A DNA stretch of 64,000 nt from the NCBI GenBank assembly GCA_050633905.1, contig JBOEHJ010000055.1, forward strand, positions 1 through 64,000. The letters are read 5' to 3'. Below are positions 36,351 through 45,858 of the stretch, piece by piece. Source of the stretch: JANQPX01 sp050633905. Its GTDB lineage: Bacteria; Pseudomonadota; Alphaproteobacteria; Geminicoccales; Geminicoccaceae. Every line of letters starts with the position of its first letter. Position 1 is the stretch's first letter. The notes beneath the pieces were generated by a model, which made no database searches, was not told where the DNA came from, and saw only the letters and a program-made list of their open reading frames with translations. The position numbers and the translations under genes were made by a program.

Positions 36351-37756
36351 CATCCGCTCCAGCGATGGCGGACAGTCTGCCTGGCCACCGGTTCCATCCG
36401 ACCATTCTGCGCGAATATGATGTACGCGGCATCATCGGCGAGACACTGTCTGCCGCTGATGCCGAGGCATTGGGCAGAGCTTATGCCACGCTCCTGATCG
36501 CTGAGGGTGGCAAGAAAGTCTGCCTTGGCTTTGATGGTCGACTAAGCTCGCCAGAATTGGCCAAAGCTGTCGCGAAGGGGCTCTGCGCTAGCGGTATCGA
36601 TGTGCACTGGATCGGCCTTGGGCCGACCCCGATGCTCTATTTTGCGGTCCATGAGCTTGATACCGACGGCGGCATCCAGGTCACCGGGTCCCACAATCCG
36701 CCGAACCATAATGGCTTCAAGATGATGATCGGCAAGACATCGTTTTTCGGTGAGCGTATCCAGGATCTGGGCCGCATCGCCGAGGAAGGTGCCTATCACC
36801 ATGGTAACGGCAAGCTCATCGACCAGCCAGTTTTTGAGGCCTATGTCGACCGGTTGCTTGCCGATTACAAGCAGGGCAAAGAGCTGAACGTCGTTTGGGA
36901 TGCCGGCAATGGAGCCAGCGGGGAAGCACTCCAAGCGCTGACCAAGCGACTGCCTGGCAAACACCACCTGCTCTATGCCGAGATCGATGGGCATTTCCCT
37001 AATCACCATCCCGATCCAACAGTGCCTGAGAACTTGGTCGACCTGATCGCCGCAGTGCAGGAGAATGAGGCTGATTTGGGCATTGCTTTCGATGGCGATG
37101 GCGATCGGATCGGTGTGGTTGACGGCAAGGGCCGGATCATGTTCGGCGACCAGCTCCTGCAGGTCCTGATCAGTGAAATTCTCGATCGGTATCCAGGCAG
37201 CCCCATCATTGCCGATGTTAAGGCGAGCCAGGCATTCTTTGATGAAGTTCAACGCTTAGGCGGTGACCCCATCATGTATAAGACCGGCCATTCGCTCATC
37301 AAAACCGTGATGGCGGAAAAGAAATCGCCCTTGGCCGGTGAGATGTCCGGACACATCTTTTACGCCGATGGCTTTTACGGGCATGATGATGCTCTCTATG
37401 TCGCAATCCGGCTCCTCTCTATTTTGACGCAAAGTGATCGAGACCTCGCCTCTTGGCATGACGCCATGGTCCCGATGATCAATACACCTGAACTCCGCTT
37501 CGATTGTACTGATGAGCGGAAATTCGAAGCGGTGAACGAGGTCAAAGCCAAGCTCAAGACCGAGGGGGCAAACGTCAATGCGATCGATGGCGTCCGTGTA
37601 TCCACCGATGATGGCTGGTGGTTGCTGCGCGCCTCCAACACGCAAGCCGTTCTGGTAGCCAGGGCGGAAGCCAAGGACGAAGGTGGCCTGGAACGCCTCA
37701 AGAGCCAGATTGTATCCAACCTACAAGCCGTGGGCATCGAGCCGCCGACATTCTGA
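36347..37756 (+). CDS. Phosphomannomutase/phosphoglucomutase
   Basis: 469 residues, AlgC/ManB-type alpha-D-phosphohexomutase. Phosphoserine loop TGSHNPPNHNG, metal loop DGDGDRIGVVD, sugar loop GEMSGHIFY and phosphate loop RASNTQAVLVARAE are all there. It moves phosphate between C6 and C1 of mannose or glucose, giving mannose-1-phosphate for GDP-mannose, which the gmd and fcl genes at 57-59 kb would use. ATG overlaps the ugd stop. Confidence 0.93.
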   Translation: MTSAPAMADSLPGHRFHPTILREYDVRGIIGETLSAADAEALGRAYATLLIAEGGKKVCLGFDGRLSSPELAKAVAKGLCASGIDVHWIGLGPTPMLYFAVHELDTDGGIQVTGSHNPPNHNGFKMMIGKTSFFGERIQDLGRIAEEGAYHHGNGKLIDQPVFEAYVDRLLADYKQGKELNVVWDAGNGASGEALQALTKRLPGKHHLLYAEIDGHFPNHHPDPTVPENLVDLIAAVQENEADLGIAFDGDGDRIGVVDGKGRIMFGDQLLQVLISEILDRYPGSPIIADVKASQAFFDEVQRLGGDPIMYKTGHSLIKTVMAEKKSPLAGEMSGHIFYADGFYGHDDALYVAIRLLSILTQSDRDLASWHDAMVPMINTPELRFDCTDERKFEAVNEVKAKLKTEGANVNAIDGVRVSTDDGWWLLRASNTQAVLVARAEAKDEGGLERLKSQIVSNLQAVGIEPPTF

Positions 37757-38052
37757 TTGTTAGCCGCGGATCCAATTTTACGGATCCCGGCAAAGGATCA
37801 AGATGCTTTGCAGCAACATTCGCCAACTCAAAAGCCACAGTAGTATGTCGAAACACCGATAGTGGTGATCAGGCTTTTGCAATCCTGCTAGAAAGCTCTA
37901 AGAAGGCCTTTTCTAGGAGCATCGTTGGATCAGGCGTATTCGGCCTTTTTCCCTCACAGCGCTTTAGCACTCAGGGATCTTGACCGCTGGCTCGGCAGGA
38001 CGGGGCTGAGCCTACCCGATCGGATCATGCCAATAACAGGTGGAGTTGCGTG

Positions 38053-39606
38053 ATGCGCAGCGGCAAGGTATGGGCCGTCTTGGCGATGCTGGTCTTAGCC
38101 GGTTGCAGCCCGTCTGCGCCTTTTCGCGATATGGTGGGCTACGTTCCACCAACCAGCCTACCTGCTCAGCCGAAACGAACCCTGGTTCAGGATCGCCCAG
38201 CCAATGTCTGGAATAGTCTGATTGCCTCTCTGCGGCGTTCGGATTTCGAGATTGACCATGTAGATCGCGAGAAACGGCTTATCGTTGCACGCTATAGCGG
38301 TAATCCCGAACCCTTTGTGGATTGCGGCTCCATCGTTACCCACGAGAATGGCGCACTTGGGCAGATATCCGGTTCGGCCAGGGATCTCAGCCTGAACTAT
38401 CGGCTCGAAGATCAACCGGTTGTTCTGCGACGAGGTCTCAACCTGGACAGCAGGATTATCATTCGGCTCCAAGAGCAACGCCACGGCACCGTTATCAGCA
38501 CTGACACCACCTATGTTGTCACCAAAACTATCGATGTCGAGGCCACATCCGGCAGCGCGACTGAGGGCAGCCGCGAAACCGTCAGCTTCAGCGCTGGCAA
38601 ACGTGCAGAGTTCAGCAAGGGAACAGCTTGTCAGCCCAATGGTTCCCTCGATGTTGCTGTTCTACGCAGCCTGCCCAATGTGATCGGCTCGAACGAGATT
38701 ACGAGGGCTGATCTGCCGATCGACTCTTTCAATCAGATTGCAGACAGCAAGACGACATGGCGGGATCAACGAAACCTCGATCAAGATGATCGCGACCAGC
38801 CGACAACCTCTTTATTCGACGATGAGCATCTCGATGCAGCGATCCTGCCACCAACTGCCAGCAAGCCGACGCCTCCTCCGAGTGAGAAAAACTGGACATA
38901 CTCTGAACCCGTTCTAGACGACGAGACCAAGACGACCACGCAAGCGACGCCAAGTGATCAACAAGAAATTGCCGGTCCCGATCTACACGAACGACTGCCA
39001 GCACCAACTCTTCCGCAGTCCCATGCTGCCGTCGATCAGTCATTGCAACGGGAGACGGTATCGCAAGGTGAGGTCGATGATGCCGCTTCGATCGTTGATG
39101 AAACGACCAAAACTCTACTCACCTCGCTCGATTGCCAGGGTGTCGAATGGCATTTCTGCGACGCCGTCGAACTCACAGCACCTTACCGAAAACGCAATAT
39201 CGAAAAGGCCGCTGGCCTGACGGTCAACACCATCGGAGATTTCACCTCACAGCTTATAGGGGACGCCCTCGAGCTGAATGTCGCATTACCGGATTTTCCA
39301 TCCTATCTGCACATCTTTTATCTCGGTCGTGATGGTATGATCGGCCATGTTCCGGCGTCGCCGACATTGTGGCCCGCGAATGTCACCTATCATCTCGAGG
39401 AAACCGACCATGCGATTCCCGGACCGTCCGGTCTCGCGATGATCGTCGCCTTTGTCACCGAACAGCCATTGATGCCTGATGTCCAAACTGGCAAGAAAGA
39501 GGCTGGGGTATATCTTGACGATCTGAAGCAGCGATTAGCGAAGTTCAACTCGTTGGCTCATGAAAGCAGGATTGTGGCGACCCAATTGTTGATCAATGTC
39601 GAGTAA
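38053..39606 (+). CDS. Large lipoprotein with DUF4384-like C-terminal domain
   Basis: About 517 residues with lipobox VLAGC near residue 19. The part from about 45 to 90 (VWNSLIASLRRSDFEIDHVDREKRLIVARY) resembles the BamC-like fold of other lipoproteins. Residues about 220-340 are Pro, Gln and Asp rich and look disordered. The C-terminal 170 residues, with LHIFYLGRDGMIGHV and GPSGLAMIVAFVTEQPL, resemble DUF4384 domains found on envelope and caspase-linked proteins. ATG at 38053 follows TGGAG. Function unknown. Confidence 0.75.
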   Translation: MRSGKVWAVLAMLVLAGCSPSAPFRDMVGYVPPTSLPAQPKRTLVQDRPANVWNSLIASLRRSDFEIDHVDREKRLIVARYSGNPEPFVDCGSIVTHENGALGQISGSARDLSLNYRLEDQPVVLRRGLNLDSRIIIRLQEQRHGTVISTDTTYVVTKTIDVEATSGSATEGSRETVSFSAGKRAEFSKGTACQPNGSLDVAVLRSLPNVIGSNEITRADLPIDSFNQIADSKTTWRDQRNLDQDDRDQPTTSLFDDEHLDAAILPPTASKPTPPPSEKNWTYSEPVLDDETKTTTQATPSDQQEIAGPDLHERLPAPTLPQSHAAVDQSLQRETVSQGEVDDAASIVDETTKTLLTSLDCQGVEWHFCDAVELTAPYRKRNIEKAAGLTVNTIGDFTSQLIGDALELNVALPDFPSYLHIFYLGRDGMIGHVPASPTLWPANVTYHLEETDHAIPGPSGLAMIVAFVTEQPLMPDVQTGKKEAGVYLDDLKQRLAKFNSLAHESRIVATQLLINVE

Positions 39607-39612
39607 GCAACG

Positions 39613-40257
39613 ATGGCAATAGAAGATTGGCGACAGCGAATTTTAGACAGAGCCAGAGGCGCTGGATTTCAACCCTCATGTGATCGCTTCTACTTCCTGC
39701 GCCATGGGCAAACCGACCATAACCGGCAGCGTATCTGCCAAGGCCATGCCGACATACCTCTCAACGACACCGGTGTGGCGCAGGCGGATGCCGCAGCTGC
39801 CCTCCTGGCCAAAGCACAGCCCTCCGCGATCCGGGCAAGTGATCTCCTTCGCGTTCAGCAAACCGCAGCACCCACCGCAAAAAAACTGACGTTGACCATC
39901 AAGTCAGATCCGAGATTGCGAGAGCGGGCCTTCGGTGTTTATGAAAATCAGCCCATCGAAGGGCAATTATGGTCCTTCGATCATGCAAGTGTTGAAACGA
40001 TCGACGATTTCGTCGACCGAAGCCTCGCAGGTTTCGATTGGGCGCTGCAGCAGGATGACGTCCTGGTCGTAACCCATGGTGGCCTCCGCCGGGTTCTTGC
40101 AGGCGGGATCGGCGTCGAACTCGCCGACTGGACCGCTCACAATGCCTTACCCATGCGCTTCGATCGCCAAAGTAAGGGGCATTGGCAGGTTGAAGTCCTG
40201 ACGAAGGCCGGTGCTTGGCCCGCCGATGGGCCGGAGCCCAGCGATCTCGATCGATAA
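39613..40257 (+). CDS. Histidine phosphatase family protein
   Basis: 214 residues, phosphoglycerate-mutase-like fold. The phospho-accepting His is in FLRHGQTDHNRQ, with an Arg/Glu region ERAFGVYENQP and the second His in VVTHGGLRRV. It removes phosphate from a small molecule or protein. It lies six bases after the lipoprotein gene and overlaps the glycerol-1-phosphate dehydrogenase gene, so it may act on a related phosphate ester; that is inference. Confidence 0.88.
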   Translation: MAIEDWRQRILDRARGAGFQPSCDRFYFLRHGQTDHNRQRICQGHADIPLNDTGVAQADAAAALLAKAQPSAIRASDLLRVQQTAAPTAKKLTLTIKSDPRLRERAFGVYENQPIEGQLWSFDHASVETIDDFVDRSLAGFDWALQQDDVLVVTHGGLRRVLAGGIGVELADWTAHNALPMRFDRQSKGHWQVEVLTKAGAWPADGPEPSDLDR

Positions 40258-41566
40258 GCGCTCAGCACAAACAACATCGCTTGAGACCGTCATTGCAGGC
40301 AAGTATCGCCTGGCAGATACCGGCCAAATATTTCCCTGTCCGATCAAAGCACTACAGATCAATTCCGACCTGTCCGGTCAGGAAAGTGACCTCATCGATG
40401 CCTTAGGCATTGGCGGGCGACTTGCGATCGTCTGTGATCGCAACACCGCCGATGTCTTGGGCCATCGCCTCTCAAGAAGTCTGCGACGGGCCGATTTGAT
40501 CGTGCTCGACGCGCCGAAAGCGGATGATGGCAATGTTGAAGAGCTGTCGGACAAGACCAGGCATAACGACGCCCTAATCGCGGTCGGCGCCGGCACGTTG
40601 AACGATCTTTGCAAATATGTGAGCTATCGGCGCCATGATGCTTATGCTGTTTTTCCGACAGCTGCGTCGATGAATGGCTATGCGACGGCAACGGCTTCGA
40701 TCAGCCGCGACGGGGAAAAGCTGAGCCTTCAAGCTGCACCTCCGAAAGGGGTCTTCGTCGATCTCGATGTTCTGACCAAGGCACCTGCCCGCCTTACCCG
40801 CGCAGGTGTCGGTGACAGCCTTTGTCGAAGCACTGCGCAGATCGACTGGTTTCTAAGCCACAGCCTTCTCAACACAGCCTATAGCCAGGCACCATTCGAT
40901 CTCCAGCAGGATGCCGAGCAAGCGTTGATCTGCCAGGCTCCTAAGCTTCTCCAAGGCGATCATGACGCGATGCGAGCCCTTGTTGAATTGCTGATGCTCG
41001 GTGGCCTTGGAATGCTGATCGTTGGTAATAGTCAACCTGGATCCCAAGGCGAACATCTGATCAGCCACTATATCGACATGTTCTGCCATCCCCATCCCGG
41101 CACGCTCCATGGCGAGCAAGTGGGCCTCGCCGCATGGACAATGGCCAGGCTACAAGACGTTATTCTGAAGGACCCCTCACCGCCTATTCTTGGCGAAACA
41201 CTCATCGATACAAAATCCATGAAGGACCGATACGGTCATTTGAGTCCGTCATTGGAAGAAGCAATGAAGGCCAAGGCCATCTGCGGCAATCGGTTGGAAG
41301 CCATAAACGCGAAACTGAGAGAGAATTGGACGACACTCAGACAAGATCTCAGCGCCGCCGCCTTAACGCCAAAGGCCTTGAGCAAGGCACTTGACGCCGT
41401 TGGTGTTGCAAAAGATCCCACGACATTGGGGATTGATCCGAACTTCTATGGCAACGCCATCCGCCATGCACGAGAGCTACGCGATCGTTTCACCATGCTG
41501 GATCTCGCCGGCAATGCTGGCAGGCTTGAGCCCTTCATCGAACAACACCTGGATCACAGCCTTTGA
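40211..41566 (+). CDS. Glycerol-1-phosphate dehydrogenase (AraM/EgsA type)
   Basis: Metal- and NAD(P)-dependent dehydrogenase of up to 451 residues. The text IAVGAGTLNDLCKYVSYR, AVFPTAASMNGYATATASI and GVFVDLDVL is characteristic of AraM/EgsA, and metal ligands fit the Asp in GVGDSLCRS and the histidines in GEHLISHYIDM and PGTLHGEQVG. It would reduce dihydroxyacetone phosphate to sn-glycerol-1-phosphate. The listed GTG overlaps the phosphatase by 47 bases; ATG at 40226 is possible. An extra C-terminal helical part makes it longer than EgsA. Confidence 0.88.
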   Translation: MLGPPMGRSPAISIDKRSAQTTSLETVIAGKYRLADTGQIFPCPIKALQINSDLSGQESDLIDALGIGGRLAIVCDRNTADVLGHRLSRSLRRADLIVLDAPKADDGNVEELSDKTRHNDALIAVGAGTLNDLCKYVSYRRHDAYAVFPTAASMNGYATATASISRDGEKLSLQAAPPKGVFVDLDVLTKAPARLTRAGVGDSLCRSTAQIDWFLSHSLLNTAYSQAPFDLQQDAEQALICQAPKLLQGDHDAMRALVELLMLGGLGMLIVGNSQPGSQGEHLISHYIDMFCHPHPGTLHGEQVGLAAWTMARLQDVILKDPSPPILGETLIDTKSMKDRYGHLSPSLEEAMKAKAICGNRLEAINAKLRENWTTLRQDLSAAALTPKALSKALDAVGVAKDPTTLGIDPNFYGNAIRHARELRDRFTMLDLAGNAGRLEPFIEQHLDHSL

Positions 41567-41630
41567 TCGCTCCAAATTGGGGCATGTGTCGATGCGGTGA
41601 CAATGGTCGTCATCTCGGAGTGATACATAG

Positions 41631-41837
41631 ATGATAGATGCGGTCATGCTCTTTCTCTCCTGGACAATGTTCGCCCCACCTGCCCACGATCTCGATGTAC
41701 GGGCCATGCCGGATATGTCGACATGCCTGCAGCGCGCCCGGGTCATCACGGAGAAGATAGCGGATCTGGAGCAACGTGGTTCACGCGCTAAGCTGATCGC
41801 TCCTTGTGTCTTCATGCCAACCAATTTGCCGACGTAA
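41631..41837 (+). CDS. Small possibly exported protein
   Basis: 68 residues with a hydrophobic start, then AMPDMSTCLQRARVITEKI and a late ACVFMP-like Cys (LIAPCVFMP). The two cysteines and the aromatic hydrophobic start fit small periplasmic proteins with one disulfide. A weak GGAG stands ten bases upstream. It could be a real gene or chance; I lean to real because the residue pattern is protein-like. Confidence 0.5.
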   Translation: MIDAVMLFLSWTMFAPPAHDLDVRAMPDMSTCLQRARVITEKIADLEQRGSRAKLIAPCVFMPTNLPT

Positions 41838-41938
41838 TACTCAACTAAACTGGAAAGAAGGCTGGCTCGATCGGCCTTTGAGACGTCATCGCCTGCAAGT
41901 GATGCATAATTCTCCGAGGCGTTAACAAAATCTTCACC

Positions 41939-43462
41939 ATGATCTGCGACTCTTCAGAGAACCCGGTCGCGGAGGGCGGGGAAGATTCGGAAGAGCACGT
42001 GACGTCACATTATGATTTCATCGTCATCGGTAGCGGTCCCGCCGGTCGCCGTGCCGCCATACAAGCGGCAAAACTTGGCAAGAGCGTCCTCGTCATCGAG
42101 CAAAACGAGCGCGTTGGCGGCGTTTCGGTACATACAGGTACGATTCCCAGCAAGACGCTTCGGGAAACGGTCCTCAATCTCACCGGTTGGCGAGAGCGCA
42201 GCTTTTACGGCCGGGCCTATAAGGCCAAATCGGATATTTCCGCCGACGATCTGAAGAAACGCCTCCATCTGACGCTCGACCATGAAGTCGATGTGCTCGA
42301 ACATCAGTTCGCCCGCAACCAGGTCACAACGCTTCATGGCCAGGCCCGCTTCATCGATCCTCATACAATCGAGGTCCAAGGCACTGAGCAAGAAAACCTC
42401 CGATGCAGCGGAACGCGATTTCTCATTGCCGTCGGCACCAAACCGCACCGTCCGAAGGACATACCGTTTGACGGCAAACATGTTCTAGACAGCGATGATG
42501 TCCTATCCCTCAAAATATTGCCCAAGACGCTTGCAGTCATCGGTGCCGGTGTCATCGGCCTCGAATATGCCACCATTTTCAGCGCGCTCGATGTCCAAGT
42601 CACGTTGATCGAACCCCGTGCAACCATGCTGGACTTCATCGATCGCGAACTGATCGATGAATTCATTCACGACCTGCGAGATCGCGGCCTAGTCTTACGC
42701 ATGGGATGCAAGGTTGCCACGGTCGAATGCGAAGACAAGACGGGCTGCCGCATTCATTTGGAAGACGGTCGCCTGATCAGAGCCGACGCCACCTTATTTG
42801 CCGCCGGCAGGATGGGGGCGACCGATGATCTGCGCCTGGATACCTGCGGTCTCGAAGCGGATAACCGGGGACGCCTTACCGTCGACGAACAGAGCTTTCA
42901 AACAAATGTTCCCCATATCTATGCCGCAGGTGACGTCATTGGCTTTCCCAGCCTCGCTTCGACATCCATGGAGCAAGGCCGGATCGCTGCTTGCCGCGCC
43001 TTCGGCGAAGCAGCCCATGAAGCCCCTGCCTTCTTTCCCTATGGGATCTATGCTGTTCCGGAAATCTCGACCATCGGTATGACCGAGGAAGAAACCAAGC
43101 TGCGAGGCATTCCCTTTGAATGTGGCATCGCCCGGTTTCGTGAAACCTCTCGTGGTCAGATCATGGGGCTGAGTAATGGTCTCTTGAAAATGATCTTCGC
43201 TATCGAGGATCACCGTCTCCTTGGCGTTCATATCGTCGGTGAGGGAGCGACCGAGCTTATCCATATCGGTCAAGCCGTGCTGAATCTGGGTGGCCGTCTC
43301 GACTATTTCGTCGAGAACACCTTCAACTACCCGACCCTGGCGGAAGCCTATAAGATTGCAGCGTTAGATGCTTGGAACCGCATGCCACGCGCCAGTGACC
43401 AAGGTCAAGTCCCACTTGAGCAACGGCAAATACCCCTCACCCCACCGGGCAAAGTCGCTTAG
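41939..43462 (+). CDS. sthA: Soluble NAD(P) transhydrogenase
   Basis: 507-residue flavoprotein. FAD motif IGSGPAGRRAAIQAA (30-44); the redox disulfide of related lipoamide dehydrogenases is absent, with GGVSVHTGTIPSKTLRE as in SthA. NAD motif is IGAGVIGLEYA and the C-terminal dimer domain has GYP-like text. It balances NADH and NADPH pools in the cytoplasm. ATG 41939 gives a polar extension of about 20 residues, so a GTG near 41999 is possible. A hairpin repeat begins on the stop codon. Confidence 0.93.
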   Translation: MICDSSENPVAEGGEDSEEHVTSHYDFIVIGSGPAGRRAAIQAAKLGKSVLVIEQNERVGGVSVHTGTIPSKTLRETVLNLTGWRERSFYGRAYKAKSDISADDLKKRLHLTLDHEVDVLEHQFARNQVTTLHGQARFIDPHTIEVQGTEQENLRCSGTRFLIAVGTKPHRPKDIPFDGKHVLDSDDVLSLKILPKTLAVIGAGVIGLEYATIFSALDVQVTLIEPRATMLDFIDRELIDEFIHDLRDRGLVLRMGCKVATVECEDKTGCRIHLEDGRLIRADATLFAAGRMGATDDLRLDTCGLEADNRGRLTVDEQSFQTNVPHIYAAGDVIGFPSLASTSMEQGRIAACRAFGEAAHEAPAFFPYGIYAVPEISTIGMTEEETKLRGIPFECGIARFRETSRGQIMGLSNGLLKMIFAIEDHRLLGVHIVGEGATELIHIGQAVLNLGGRLDYFVENTFNYPTLAEAYKIAALDAWNRMPRASDQGQVPLEQRQIPLTPPGKVA

Positions 43463-43520
43463 TGGTATGACCACCTCTGTTGGCTCGGACCGCCATCGCC
43501 AAGATCGACGATATGCGGCC
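43460..43520 (+). repeat. Hairpin repeat, copy 5 (on the sthA stop)
   Basis: TAGTGGT-ATG-ACCAC with arms at 43462-43466 and 43470-43474; the sthA TAG is the first three bases. The distal box AAGATCGACGATATGCGG ends near 43518. Nearly the same sequence as copy 4, which follows an unrelated gene on the other strand. Confidence 0.8.
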
Positions 43521-43680
43521 AGATTAAATGAGGTGGGTGGGACTCTCTGAGACAGGGCTTTGCTTTGTGCCAAAGTCAGAATGCCCGCGAGATCGCCCTT
43601 CAGGTAAATTGATAGCTCGCCAACCTCGGGCGCCAGCATGATCGCCTCGATCAGAATCTGTCGGCGATACTGGGAAGGCC

Positions 43681-43714
43681 TTGTCACGGCGTTTTCACGA
43701 ACGCATAGTATACT
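43681..43714 (+). promoter_or_regulatory. Candidate promoter of the lacI-ABC operon
   Basis: TTGTCA at 43681-43686 and TAGTAT at 43706-43711 look like -35 and -10 boxes, with a rather long spacer of 19 bases (TATACT at 43709 is an alternative). The operator palindrome starts right after, which would block transcription when bound. Confidence 0.45.
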
Positions 43715-43734
43715 TAATGGAAACGTTTCCATTA
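43715..43734. promoter_or_regulatory. LacI-family operator, perfect 20-base palindrome
   Basis: TAATGGAAACGTTTCCATTA reads the same on both strands. The central GGAAACGTTTCC with a CG centre is typical for LacI/PurR/GntR-type repressors. It ends ten bases before the start codon of a LacI-family gene, so autoregulation and control of the downstream transporter are likely. Confidence 0.88.
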
Positions 43735-43744
43735 GGGTTGGCCG

Positions 43745-44854
43745 GTGAAACGCAACGTAACCATCAAAGATGTCGCCGAGCATGCCGGTTGTGGCGTTGC
43801 GACGGTTAGCCGTGTCCTGAATGGAACCGGACCGGCAGCCTCCGCTACGCGCCAGCGCGTCTTGAAAGCAGCTGAGTTGCTGCAGTTCGAATTCAGTGAG
43901 ATCGGGCGCTCGCTGCAAAGCCAGACGACGAGGACGATTGGTTGCGTCGTGCCGTCCCTGATCAATCCGGTTTTTGCTGACGCCGTTCAAGGGTTGCAGG
44001 ATGAGGTGCAGCAGGCGGGTTATCAGCTGCTCCTGACCTGTTCCAATTATAGCGCCGATCTCGAGTTCACGGCTATTCGAACCCTGCTGGCCAAGCAGGT
44101 CGACGGGCTTGTGATCACGGTGAGCGATGGCGAGACCAGCGAAGGGTTGAAGCTTGTCCGGCAACGAAAGGTGCCGTGCTGCTTGATGTTCAACGGTTTG
44201 TCCGGAGGCCTTCCCACCTCGTCGATCGATAATGATGGGGCTGCCAGGGCCGTTGCCGACGCCTTTGCGGAAGCAGGGCATATCCAAACGAGTTTTCTTG
44301 CCCTGCGCTTCAACAGTTCGGATCGATCACGGCAGCGTTTCGAGGGGTTCGCTGCTGCTTGCAAGATTAATGGCATGGCACCGCCGGCCTTACTGCAAAT
44401 CGACGAAGACGGCGGTGATCTTTCAGCACTGCTGCTCGACCTACTGAAGGCGAACACTGGGGTCAGCGGTATTTTCGCCTCAAACGACTTTCTGGCACTC
44501 GCAGCGATCCGCACGGCACGGTCCTTGGGGCGGCATGTCCCGGACGAGCTTTCGGTCGTCGGGTTTGATGGCATCGATGTGGGAACGATGATCGAGCCGA
44601 GCCTCGCCACCATCGAAACCAAGCCGAAACGGATCGGCAATGTTGCAGCAGGGATTGTCTTATCCGCGATCAGAGGTGAAACGGGGCCCACGCTGCAGGC
44701 TCGGCATTTATCCTTCAAGTTCCGCCCAGGAGGTAGTCTGGCGCCTCAAAAGGCGGGGAAAGACGACCAAGGCCAAGGTGAGGCAGCCGCCTTTCCCTGT
44801 CCGGAGAGACCAGAAGAACCGTCCGAAAATCACTCAGGGAGGACTATCAAATGA
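43745..44854 (+). CDS. LacI-family transcriptional regulator
   Basis: 369 residues. Helix-turn-helix at 5-27 (TIKDVAEHAGCGVATVSRVL) with the hinge helix after it, then a type I periplasmic-binding-like sensor domain (GCVVPSLINPVFADAVQG, IFASNDFLALAAIRTARSLG, SVVGFDGID). It should bind the palindrome just upstream and release it, or bind tighter, with a small ligand. The C-terminal 40 residues are polar and extra. GTG start at 43745. It overlaps the binding-protein gene by four bases. Confidence 0.93.
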   Translation: MKRNVTIKDVAEHAGCGVATVSRVLNGTGPAASATRQRVLKAAELLQFEFSEIGRSLQSQTTRTIGCVVPSLINPVFADAVQGLQDEVQQAGYQLLLTCSNYSADLEFTAIRTLLAKQVDGLVITVSDGETSEGLKLVRQRKVPCCLMFNGLSGGLPTSSIDNDGAARAVADAFAEAGHIQTSFLALRFNSSDRSRQRFEGFAAACKINGMAPPALLQIDEDGGDLSALLLDLLKANTGVSGIFASNDFLALAAIRTARSLGRHVPDELSVVGFDGIDVGTMIEPSLATIETKPKRIGNVAAGIVLSAIRGETGPTLQARHLSFKFRPGGSLAPQKAGKDDQGQGEAAAFPCPERPEEPSENHSGRTIK

Positions 44855-45858
44855 GACATTTGTTATCGGCCGTGGCATTGACGGCCATTCTCACTGGCCC
44901 GGCATTCGGTCCAGCATCGGCGGAAGATGCCGTCTGCTACAACTGCCCACCGCAATGGGCGGATTGGGCGTCCATGCTCAAAGCCATCGACGAAAAGATC
45001 GATGTCCAGATGCCCCATGACAACAAGAACTCGGGCCAGACCTTGAGCCAGCTCCTGGCTGAAAAAGAAAGCCCTGTCGCCGATGTCGCCTATTACGGGG
45101 TTACGACCGGCATCAAGGCGGGCAATGAAGGTGTCGCGACGGCCTACAAACCGACCGGCTTCGATGACATTCCCGAAGGCTTGAAGGACCCAGAAGGCAA
45201 GTGGTTCGCCATCCACTTCGGCAGCCTGGGCTTTTTCGTGAACGTGGACGCGCTTGGCGGTGCGCCTGTCCCCCAATGTTTTGCCGATCTGACCAAGCCT
45301 GACTATCAGGGCATGGTCGGCTATCTCGATCCGTCCTCGGCCTTTGTCGGTTACGCCGGCGCCGTTGCCGTCAATATGGCCTTTGGGGGGGATCTCGATA
45401 ATTTCGACCCTGCCATCGACTACTTCAAGCAACTCGCCGGAAATGACCCCATCGTCCCGAAGCAGACCTCCTATGCGCGGGTGGTGTCGGGCGAGATCCC
45501 CATTTTGTTCGACTATGACTTCAACGCTTACCGCGGCAAATATGAAGAGGACGGCAATTTCGAATTCGTCATGCCCTGCGAGGGTTCCGTGCGGGTGCCT
45601 TATGTAATGAGCCTGGTGAACAACGGGCCGAACCCAGAACTCGGCAAGCGAGTTCTGGACTTCATCCTCTCCGATGAGGGCCAGGCGATCTGGACGAATG
45701 CCTATCTGCAGCCATCCCGCCCGGTTGAGCTGCCGGCAGAGGTCGCCGAGAAATTCTTGCCGGCCAGCGACTATGAGCGCGCCGTCGCCGTCGACTACGG
45801 CAAGATGGAACAGGCCCAGGCAGGCTTCGGCGAACGCTACCTCTCCGAAGTCCAGTGA
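44851..45858 (+). CDS. ABC importer periplasmic binding protein (family 1)
   Basis: 335 residues with a signal peptide ending near ASAEDA, then a type II binding fold of the iron/polyamine/2-aminoethylphosphonate kind. Segments such as ADVAYYGVTTGIKAG and YVMSLVNNGPNPELGKRVLDFILS are typical. Mature cysteines CYNC near the start are unusual. GGGAGG precedes the ATG. It serves the two permeases and ATPase after it. The ligand may be a phosphodiester, judging from the last gene of the operon. Confidence 0.9.
   Translation: MRHLLSAVALTAILTGPAFGPASAEDAVCYNCPPQWADWASMLKAIDEKIDVQMPHDNKNSGQTLSQLLAEKESPVADVAYYGVTTGIKAGNEGVATAYKPTGFDDIPEGLKDPEGKWFAIHFGSLGFFVNVDALGGAPVPQCFADLTKPDYQGMVGYLDPSSAFVGYAGAVAVNMAFGGDLDNFDPAIDYFKQLAGNDPIVPKQTSYARVVSGEIPILFDYDFNAYRGKYEEDGNFEFVMPCEGSVRVPYVMSLVNNGPNPELGKRVLDFILSDEGQAIWTNAYLQPSRPVELPAEVAEKFLPASDYERAVAVDYGKMEQAQAGFGERYLSEVQ

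Noticed and set aside
37768..37787. Inverted GGATCC repeats after the phosphomannomutase gene as a terminator
   Set aside because: The six-base stem has an eight-base loop and no T run after it; could be chance.
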